Shown: positions 1-5,634 of the stretch, piece by piece | Layout: each line of letters starts with the position of its first letter | Position numbering within the stretch: the first letter of the stretch is position 1 | Source of the DNA: Comamonadaceae bacterium | GTDB lineage: Bacteria > Pseudomonadota > Gammaproteobacteria > Burkholderiales > Burkholderiaceae_C | DNA length: 6,693 bases | Reading direction: 5' to 3' | Assembly: GCA_947454695.1 (NCBI GenBank) | Contig: CANGMW010000141.1 | Location: 1 to 6,693, forward strand | Made by a program: the position numbers and the translations under genes | Notes under the pieces: model-generated | The model's database searches: none | The model's input: only the letters and a program-made list of their open reading frames with translations | What the model was told of the DNA's origin: nothing

Positions 1-967
1 CCAACGCCAAAGTGGCGCGTTGCTCAGCCGCCCGGTAAGCGCCGGTGAGCGGGATCGTCACGTACACGCCCACGATGTTCTCCTGACCGCCACGCTCATT
101 GGCCGTGCGCAGGCCCAGCAAGGGGTCGGGGCGACTGTCTAGCTGCGTGCGTTCACTTTGCAAGCGCGCCATACGTGCCTCGGCCTGTGCAAGCTCTACC
201 TCATGGTTGTCGTCCACGATGCGTGCCACCCAAGACGTCGCGGACTCGGTACTCATCAGGCTCAAAGGCGCGCCTGCAATGGCGGGCGGCTCAGCCGTCA
301 AGACCAGTCCGGGAAAGCGTTTCATCAACTCATAGGTCTGGACCTGTGCGCGCCCCTGTGCTTGCGCCAGCGCCGCTTGAACCCGGTCGCGTTCCGCCTG
401 GGTCATAAGCAGGTCCATGCGCGGCGCTTCACCGGCTTTGACACGACGTGCCGCCACATCGAGCTGCTGTTGCGCCAATGTCAACTGAGCGTCCTGCACA
501 CGCTGCGCGCTGCGGGCACGCTGCCAGTCGTACCAGCTCTGCAACAAACCGCGCACCGATTCATGCCAGACATCGGCATAGCTCAACTCGCCGGCCAGTA
601 CACCGGCAGCGCCAAGTGCTTTGTCCGCCTCTGACTTATTGCCCCAGCGAATGCTGCGTTCAATGGCAAAGTCGTTTTCAGCGAATTGCGAACCGGCGCT
701 GTCGCGACGTTGCTGGGCACCGGCCTTGAAGGCCCACTCGTAAGTGCCGGCCTGCAAGCGCTCGCTCCTGGCCTGCGCCACGGCCACACCCGCACGCGCA
801 GCCAGCACTTGCGGCAAAGCCGCAATCACATCCCGGGTCGGGCCCACCGGCGGCAGGGCCAAGGGCGCGAGCGGGGGCGGCGTCAGCGTTTGGGCGCCAG
901 ACACGCCGCATGCGAGCAAGAGGCCGGTGGCCAAGCCGCGCAAGGCCCTACCCAGTGCGCTGCTCAT
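1..967 (-). CDS. TolC-family outer-membrane efflux channel, CzcC/CusC-like (3' end cut by window edge)
   Basis: Outer-membrane channel of the tripartite metal exporter, expected to form a trimeric beta-barrel with a long periplasmic alpha-helical tunnel that docks on the adaptor and pump. The reading frame is open from the ATG at 967-965 to the left edge, giving 322 residues. Family members usually have about 420, so roughly 100 C-terminal residues are missing. Residues 1-25 are a signal sequence with a short hydrophobic core (GLATGLLLA) ending in Cys20. Recognisable family motifs are RVKAGEAPRMDLL (175-187), at the end of a long helix rich in Ala, Gln and Arg, and RPDPLLGLR (279-287) followed by NIVGVYVTIPL (297-307). 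This is the usual helix/strand pattern of the first OEP repeat and the start of the second. The start overlaps the stop of the upstream DUF3240 gene (ATGA) and has a good ribosome binding site, GGGAG, six bases upstream (978-974). The family assignment is firm; the metal is unknown. Cys20 could make it a lipoprotein, as in CusC. Confidence 0.93.
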   Translation of the reverse strand, partial: MSSALGRALRGLATGLLLACGVSGAQTLTPPPLAPLALPPVGPTRDVIAALPQVLAARAGVAVAQARSERLQAGTYEWAFKAGAQQRRDSAGSQFAENDFAIERSIRWGNKSEADKALGAAGVLAGELSYADVWHESVRGLLQSWYDWQRARSAQRVQDAQLTLAQQQLDVAARRVKAGEAPRMDLLMTQAERDRVQAALAQAQGRAQVQTYELMKRFPGLVLTAEPPAIAGAPLSLMSTESATSWVARIVDDNHEVELAQAEARMARLQSERTQLDSRPDPLLGLRTANERGGQENIVGVYVTIPLTGAYRAAEQRATLAL

Positions 968-1308
968 GCCAGGCTCCCGCTGCTGAGCAAAGGCGTGACC
1001 CAATACAAGACTTCGGGTGAGGACATCTCGCGCTTCAAGGCTTGGATCAGCCAAGGTACTTCGCTGTGCTGCATCAAGGCTTGCACCATCACACGGCGCG
1101 CTCGACCCTGAACCCGTTCCATGGCGCTCACCAAGGTGGTTTGCACGCCCATGCCCTGAACGTGCAGCACCGTCACGCCCGATACCCACTGCGGGTGCGC
1201 GAGCAGCACATCCAGCACGGCCTCTTCAAGGGCGACAGGAAACTCCAACGTGAAAACACAATCGACGGCCTTGTCCAGCACGGATGAGGGAGGTGTGGCA
1301 GGGCTCAT
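964..1308 (-). CDS. DUF3240 family protein encoded between RND pump and outer-membrane channel
   Basis: A 114-residue protein that I recognise as a DUF3240 member, a family without an established function that recurs beside RND efflux genes in Betaproteobacteria. It has no signal peptide or membrane segment, so it should be cytoplasmic. The hydrophobicity pattern alternates strand and helix: strand 14-21, helix 26-36, strand 43-51, strand about 56-63, helix 83-93, strand 99-105. This resembles the ferredoxin-like fold of small PII/CutA-type proteins; the fold is inference. Family-typical segments are VSGVTVLHVQGMG (42-54), ERVQGRARRVMVQ (64-76) and the C-terminal PEVLYWVTPLL (98-108). Possible metal ligands are Cys17, His38, His49 and His81, but they form no known site. 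The start ATG overlaps the RND stop codon (ATGA), and the stop overlaps the next start the same way. No good ribosome binding site precedes the start (only GGA 11 bases upstream), so translation probably depends on ribosomes finishing the RND gene. A regulatory or sensing role in the pump is plausible but unproven. Confidence 0.88.
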   Translation of the reverse strand: MSPATPPSSVLDKAVDCVFTLEFPVALEEAVLDVLLAHPQWVSGVTVLHVQGMGVQTTLVSAMERVQGRARRVMVQALMQHSEVPWLIQALKREMSSPEVLYWVTPLLSSGSLA

Positions 1309-4300
1309 GAAGCGGTCAATCCAAAGCGTCTAAAAAGAATGGGCAAAAGCACCAAGGTCAGCAAGGTGGCGCTGAACAAGCCACCAATCACCACCACCGC
1401 CAGCGGGTGCTGAATTTCAGAGCCGGGGCCGCTGGCCAGCAACAAGGGAATGAGTCCCAACGCGGTGATGCTGGCCGTCATCAAGACCGGGCGCAGCCGG
1501 CGCAAAGCGCCTTGGCGCACCGCCTCGTGCAAACTCAGGCCCCGCGCGAGCAATTGGTTGAAACACGTCACGAGCACCAAGCCATTGAGCACCGCAATGC
1601 CCATGAGCGCGATAAAGCCGACCGACGCAGGCACCGAGAGGTATTCGCCGGAAATCGCCAGCGCCACCACCCCGCCCACCAGCGCAAAGGGAATGTTCAC
1701 AAACACCAAAAGCGCCTGACGCAACGTGCCCAAGGTGGCAAACAGCAACATCAAAATCAGGGCCAGCACCACCGGCACCACCAGGCTGAGTCGCTGCGCT
1801 GCGCGCTGCTGGTTTTCAAATTGGCCGCCCCAGCGCATGCTCATGCCAGGCGCCAGCGGCACTGCACGGCCCACCGCCGCGCGCGCTTCATCGACAAAGC
1901 CCACCAAGTCACGGTCCCGCACATTGCTGCGCACCACCACCATGCGTGAAGAGTTTTCGCGGTCGATTTTCATCGGCCCATCGCTGATATTCAAAGAAGC
2001 CACCTGGCTGAGTGCAATCGCTTGGCCATCGGCCAGCGGCAAGCGCAACTGGGCAAACGTTTGCGGCGACATCTGCAAGCTGCTGCCGCCACGCACCATC
2101 AGCGGCACCCGGCGACCGTCCACCAACACCGTGCCGGTGGTCACGCCTTCGACCAGCGCGCGCAAGTCGTTTTGAATCTGCTCGGCGGTGAGCCCAAGTC
2201 GCCCTGCGGCCACGCGGTCAATCACCACCTGGAAATACTGCACGCCTTCATTTTTAACGGTGATGACGTCTTCACTGCCGGGGACGCCATTCAAAACCTG
2301 CACGACTTGCTGCGCCGCTTGAGCCAGCAAGGCGGGATCGGCCCCGTAAATTTTCACCGCCACATCACCGCGCACACCCGAGAGCATTTCGGAGGTGCGC
2401 ATTTCAATCGGCTGGGTGAAACTCACGCTGATGCCGGCAAACTCCTCGGTGATGCGGCGCAGCGCATCGATCAAAACGTCCTTGTTGGGCGAGCGCCATT
2501 GCTCACGCGGCTTGAGCACCAAAAACATGTCGGTGTCATTGAAGCCCATCGGGTCCAGCCCGAGCTCATCGGAGCCGACACGCGCCACGATTTGCTGCAC
2601 CTCGGGCACGCTTTGCAACACGCGTTGTTGCAGCGCCTGGTCGATGGCCATGGAGGCCTGCAAATTCACCGAAGGCAGTTTTTCAACCTGCATGATGATG
2701 TCGCCCTCGTCCAAGGTCGGCATGAAGGCTTTGCCAATCACCGCGTACAAGCCCACCGCCAGCACCAAAAGGGTCACGGAGGCCCACGTCACCCAGCGTG
2801 TGTTGGCAAAGGCCCAGTCCAGCAGCCGCGTGTAATGCCGCTCGAGCCAACGCACCAGCAAAGGGGTGGCATGCAAGCCGCCTTGCAAAAAGAAGGACGC
2901 CAACACCGGGATGACGGTCAGAGACAAAAACAGCGAGACGCCCAAAGCAAACACAATCGTCATCGCCACCGGCGAGAACAATTTGCCCTCCAAGCCTTGC
3001 AAAGACAGCAAAGGCACAAACACCATCATGATGATGAGCATGCCCGAGGTCACCGGCAATGCCACCTCCTGCACCGCGCGGTAAACATCATGCAGGCGCA
3101 AACGCCCCGGCGCCGTTTCACGCGCCTGCAAATTCTCTACGACCACCACGGCCGCATCCACCAGCAAGCCGATGGCAATGGCTAAACCCCCCAGAGACAT
3201 CAGGTTGGCGGAGTAATTGAACGCGCTCATCAAAATGAACGTGCCCAAGGCCGCCAGCGGCAGGATCACAGCCACCACCAAAGCAGCGCGCCAATGCCCC
3301 AGGAACAGCACCAGAAGGATCAGCACCAGCACAATCGCCTCGCCCAAAGCCTTGGTCACGGTGCCCACCGCCCGCTCCACCAAATGGCCGCGGTCGTAAA
3401 ACGTCTGGATCGTGATGCCCGCAGGCAAGCTTGCGCCAATCAAAGCCAGTCGCGCCTTCACATCGCGCACCACTTGACGCGCATTAGCGCCTCGTAAACC
3501 CAGCACCAAACCTTCCACCGCTTCGGTACGGCCGTTTTGCGTGACCGCGCCATAGCGCGTGAGGCCGCCCATGCGCACTTGCGCCACATCACCCACACGC
3601 ACCGCTTGTCCGTTGCGGCTGGTCAGCGCAATCGCGCGTACATCGTCCAGCGAGTTGATGCTGCCGTCGCTGCGCACCAGCAAGGACTCTTCGCCACTGG
3701 ACAAGCGCCCTGCCCCATCGTTGCGGTTGTTGGCCATCAGGGCTTGCTGCAACTGCTCGAGCGACACGCGCCGCGCCGCCAGCGCCACCACATCGGGCAC
3801 CACCTCAAAAGCACGCACATGGCCGCCCAAAGAGTTGATGTCGGCCACACCGGGGATGCTGCGCAATTGCGGGCGGATCACGGTGTCGAGCAAGGTGCGC
3901 TTCTCGGTCAGCGTGGCCGGCCCGTCAATGGTGAACATGAACATCTCGCCCAGCGGCGTGGTGATGGGCGCCAGGCCGCCGGACAAGCCCGCCGGCAAGC
4001 TGGCCATCACACCGCTCAAGCGTTCGTTGACTTGCTGGCGCGCCCAGTAAATGTCGGTGCCCTCGGCAAAGTCCAAGGTGATGTCGGCAATCGCAAATTT
4101 GCTTTGCGAGCGCAACACGGTTTGAAACGGCAGGCCCAACAACTCCTGCTCGATCGGGATCACCACCCGCGACTCGACTTCCGCGGGCGTCATGCCGGGC
4201 GCCTTCAGGATGATCTTCACTTGGGTGCTGGACACATCGGGGAAAGCATCGATCGGCAAGTCACGCAAAGCGACTGCCCCGGCCAGCACCAAGCCGGCGG

Positions 4301-4358
4301 TGAGCACCAGCACCAGCAAACGCTGGGACAGGGCAAAGGAAATCAGACGATCCAACAT
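1305..4358 (-). CDS. Heavy-metal efflux RND pump, CzcA/CusA family
   Basis: Inner-membrane proton/metal antiporter and energy-coupling subunit of the tripartite exporter. At 1017 residues it is full length for the HME-RND family (about 1020-1060). The layout is standard: membrane segment 1 (about 12-31), first periplasmic domain (32-335), segments 2-6 (336-490), segment 7 (about 522-542), second periplasmic domain (543-855), segments 8-12 (858-1008). The N-terminal DLPIDAFPDVSSTQV (33-47) is a family hallmark. Segment 4 reads AIAIGLLVDAAVVVVEN (393-409), with the proton-relay Asp401 and Glu408 but Ala395 where CzcA has its first Asp. GFIALMGIAVLNGLV (914-928) and LRRLRPVLMT (952-961) in the last third are CzcA-like. 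The start ATG shares one base with the adaptor stop (TGATG). AAGGA lies 12 bases upstream, farther than ideal, so coupling to the adaptor is likely. Substrate undecided: segment 4 looks like monovalent (Cu/Ag) pumps, but the CusA methionine triad is not kept. No frameshift or truncation is seen. Confidence 0.97.
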   Translation of the reverse strand: MLDRLISFALSQRLLVLVLTAGLVLAGAVALRDLPIDAFPDVSSTQVKIILKAPGMTPAEVESRVVIPIEQELLGLPFQTVLRSQSKFAIADITLDFAEGTDIYWARQQVNERLSGVMASLPAGLSGGLAPITTPLGEMFMFTIDGPATLTEKRTLLDTVIRPQLRSIPGVADINSLGGHVRAFEVVPDVVALAARRVSLEQLQQALMANNRNDGAGRLSSGEESLLVRSDGSINSLDDVRAIALTSRNGQAVRVGDVAQVRMGGLTRYGAVTQNGRTEAVEGLVLGLRGANARQVVRDVKARLALIGASLPAGITIQTFYDRGHLVERAVGTVTKALGEAIVLVLILLVLFLGHWRAALVVAVILPLAALGTFILMSAFNYSANLMSLGGLAIAIGLLVDAAVVVVENLQARETAPGRLRLHDVYRAVQEVALPVTSGMLIIMMVFVPLLSLQGLEGKLFSPVAMTIVFALGVSLFLSLTVIPVLASFFLQGGLHATPLLVRWLERHYTRLLDWAFANTRWVTWASVTLLVLAVGLYAVIGKAFMPTLDEGDIIMQVEKLPSVNLQASMAIDQALQQRVLQSVPEVQQIVARVGSDELGLDPMGFNDTDMFLVLKPREQWRSPNKDVLIDALRRITEEFAGISVSFTQPIEMRTSEMLSGVRGDVAVKIYGADPALLAQAAQQVVQVLNGVPGSEDVITVKNEGVQYFQVVIDRVAAGRLGLTAEQIQNDLRALVEGVTTGTVLVDGRRVPLMVRGGSSLQMSPQTFAQLRLPLADGQAIALSQVASLNISDGPMKIDRENSSRMVVVRSNVRDRDLVGFVDEARAAVGRAVPLAPGMSMRWGGQFENQQRAAQRLSLVVPVVLALILMLLFATLGTLRQALLVFVNIPFALVGGVVALAISGEYLSVPASVGFIALMGIAVLNGLVLVTCFNQLLARGLSLHEAVRQGALRRLRPVLMTASITALGLIPLLLASGPGSEIQHPLAVVVIGGLFSATLLTLVLLPILFRRFGLTAS

Positions 4359-5527
4359 CAGGGGCGCGCGTCCTTGGCCGCCGGGGTCGGCACGCCTAAG
4401 CCCAACCAGGCGCCTTTGATGGCGATCAGCCCTTGCACAGCGACTTCATCACCAGCCTTGAGGCCCGACAGCACCGGCGTGTCCGCGCCACTGCCCACCC
4501 CCGTGGTCACCGCCACCGCACGAAAGCCCGGCTGCTCGCGCACAAACACATACTGGCGTCCGCCATGCTGAAAAACCGCTGCGGTGGGCACCAGCCAGGC
4601 CGCGCCCTGCGTTGCGGGCCCTGCAGGGCGCGCGGCTTGCCACTGGGCTTGGACAAATTGGTTGATGCGCAAACAGTCTTCGCGCGCGGTCAGCACGGCA
4701 CGCAGCTGCACACTTTGATTGGCCGCGCTGAGTTGATTGGAGACGGCCGTCACGCGCGCCGGCGCCTTGCAGCCCTGCACCACCAAGATGTCGCCCACAC
4801 GCAGGGCTTGCGCCTGCGCGGCTGAGGCCTGCAACTCGATGGCCAAAGCACCACCCCGTCCCAGCGTTGCCACCGGCGCGCCCGCTTCCAAGCGCTGACC
4901 CGGTGTGGCCGGCAACTCCAGTACCGTGCCCGCTGCCGGCGCGACCAGCGTCAGCAGGGGTGACAGGCTGGCCGAGCTGCTGGCAGCGTTGAGCTCGGCA
5001 TCACTCAAACCGGCCAGACGCAAAGCCTGACGGCGCTCGCGTTCAGCCAGTGTGGCCATGTCGGATTGCGCCCGCGATTCATTGCGCCGATGTTCTGCGA
5101 CGATGCCGTCGGCAAACATTTGTTCATCCCGCTGCGCCTTGTTCTGGGCTAGACGGGCTTGGGCCTGGGCCATCAGCCACTCACGCTGCCACTCGACCAA
5201 TTGCGGACTCATGATGCGCGCCACCGGCTGGCCCGCACGTACAGCTTGCATGGGCGAGACCAGCACCGACTGCACCACGCCGGCCACGGGCATGCTGAGC
5301 TTGTCGGTTTGCTGTGCGGGCAATACCACGGTGCCTTGCAACAGACCGCCTTGCGCACCGACCGCGGCGGCACGAACCACCACCGTGCTCACACCGGCGC
5401 CTTTGTTCAGGTCCGCACTCCAGGGAATCAAGGCGTTGGCCTCTTGTGCCGAGCTGGTCAGGACAACGCCGCCCAGCAGAGCCAGGCCCATGAGCAGGCG
5501 ATAAAAAGGGGTGCGGAAATCAGGCAT
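4358..5527 (-). CDS. Periplasmic adaptor (membrane fusion protein) of the metal efflux system, CzcB/CusB-like
   Basis: Periplasmic adaptor that bridges the RND pump and the outer-membrane channel. From the ATG at 5527-5525 it has 389 residues, normal for the family. Residues 1-28 form a signal sequence (MPDFRTPFYR then a hydrophobic run, cleavage near TSSAQ). Domains follow in the usual order: first barrel-sandwich half with LSMPVAGVVQSVLVSP (78-93), a short helical hairpin rich in Ala, Gln and Arg (about 111-173), second sandwich half with LVAPAAGTVLEL (194-205), beta-barrel (about 227-295), and membrane-proximal domain with LVPTAAVFQHGGRQYVFV (312-329) and LKAGDEVAVQGL (356-367). A TTG at 5578 would extend the frame by 17 residues, but this would bury the signal sequence, so I chose the ATG; AAAGA four bases upstream is a weak ribosome binding site. 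Cys253 and Cys285 are the only cysteines of the mature protein. There is no His- or Met-rich segment at either end, unlike several CzcB and CusB proteins. Confidence 0.94.
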   Translation of the reverse strand: MPDFRTPFYRLLMGLALLGGVVLTSSAQEANALIPWSADLNKGAGVSTVVVRAAAVGAQGGLLQGTVVLPAQQTDKLSMPVAGVVQSVLVSPMQAVRAGQPVARIMSPQLVEWQREWLMAQAQARLAQNKAQRDEQMFADGIVAEHRRNESRAQSDMATLAERERRQALRLAGLSDAELNAASSSASLSPLLTLVAPAAGTVLELPATPGQRLEAGAPVATLGRGGALAIELQASAAQAQALRVGDILVVQGCKAPARVTAVSNQLSAANQSVQLRAVLTAREDCLRINQFVQAQWQAARPAGPATQGAAWLVPTAAVFQHGGRQYVFVREQPGFRAVAVTTGVGSGADTPVLSGLKAGDEVAVQGLIAIKGAWLGLGVPTPAAKDARP

Positions 5528-5542
5528 GGCGTCTTTATGAAA

Positions 5543-5571
5543 CGGTCGCGCGCCACTGTGAAGCACGACCG
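5543..5571. repeat. Inverted repeat upstream of the adaptor gene
   Basis: CGGTCG at 5543-5548 and CGACCG at 5566-5571 are perfect inverted copies separated by 17 bases. They lie in the gap between the porin and the adaptor, 16 bases upstream of the adaptor start. The arrangement could be an operator half-site pair or an mRNA stem, but the arms are short and no known metal-regulator box (such as the CueR/MerR or CusR type) is recognisable. A TTGACT resembling a -35 element lies beside it (5578-5573, minus strand) without a convincing -10 at 16-18 bases. Confidence 0.25.
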
Positions 5572-5591
5572 CAGTCAACTCTACTGCATTT

Positions 5592-5629
5592 GGCTTAAAA
5601 AAGCCCTAAGAATGCGCGGTGAGCGCGCA
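5592..5629 (-). terminator. Possible weak intrinsic terminator after the porin gene
   Basis: Read on the minus strand just after the porin stop, a perfect 6-bp GC-rich stem TGCGCG/CGCGCA (5629-5624 and 5618-5613) closes a 5-base loop. It is followed by TTCTTAGGGC and then a run of six T. The T-run is not directly against the stem and is itself part of a small 5-bp stem (GGCTT/AAGCC on the plus strand, 5592-5596 and 5601-5605). The shape fits an inefficient terminator or an mRNA-stabilising 3' hairpin that would reduce, rather than abolish, transcription from the porin into the efflux genes. Short stems of this size also occur by chance in G+C-rich DNA. Confidence 0.35.
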
Positions 5630-5634
5630 CCCGA

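Noticed and set aside
158..634. Plus-strand open frames opposite the outer-membrane channel gene
   Set aside because: The minus-strand frame here is continuous from 967 to the window edge with TolC-family motifs; the plus-strand products match nothing recognisable.
583..911. Two overlapping minus-strand open frames (583-825 and 678-911)
   Set aside because: They are out of frame with the outer-membrane channel gene covering the same bases, and their Arg/Ala/Pro-rich products look like frame shadows.
3024..3038. Short CAT/ATG-rich repetitive stretch (catcatgatgatgag)
   Set aside because: It is explained by consecutive Ile and Met codons in a membrane segment of the pump (residues 441-446), not by a regulatory repeat.
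2022..3185. A 387-residue open frame on the plus strand opposite the pump gene
   Set aside because: The product is rich in His, Gln and Arg with no domain pattern, and it is the complement of a clear RND gene. Long antisense frames of this kind follow from the G/C-biased third positions of the real gene.
3537..4571. A 344-residue plus-strand open frame spanning the pump/adaptor junction
   Set aside because: Same His/Gln/Arg-rich shadow composition, and it crosses the boundary of two well-supported genes on the other strand.
5528..5578. TTG start at 5578 for the adaptor gene
   Set aside because: It would add 17 residues ahead of a good signal sequence that begins at the ATG at 5527. The extra residues are not signal-like and there is no ribosome binding site before the TTG.
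5573..5578. TTGACT as a sigma-70 -35 element for the efflux operon
   Set aside because: At 16-18 bases downstream the sequence is GC-rich (around TGGCGC) with no TATAAT-like -10, so I do not annotate a promoter.
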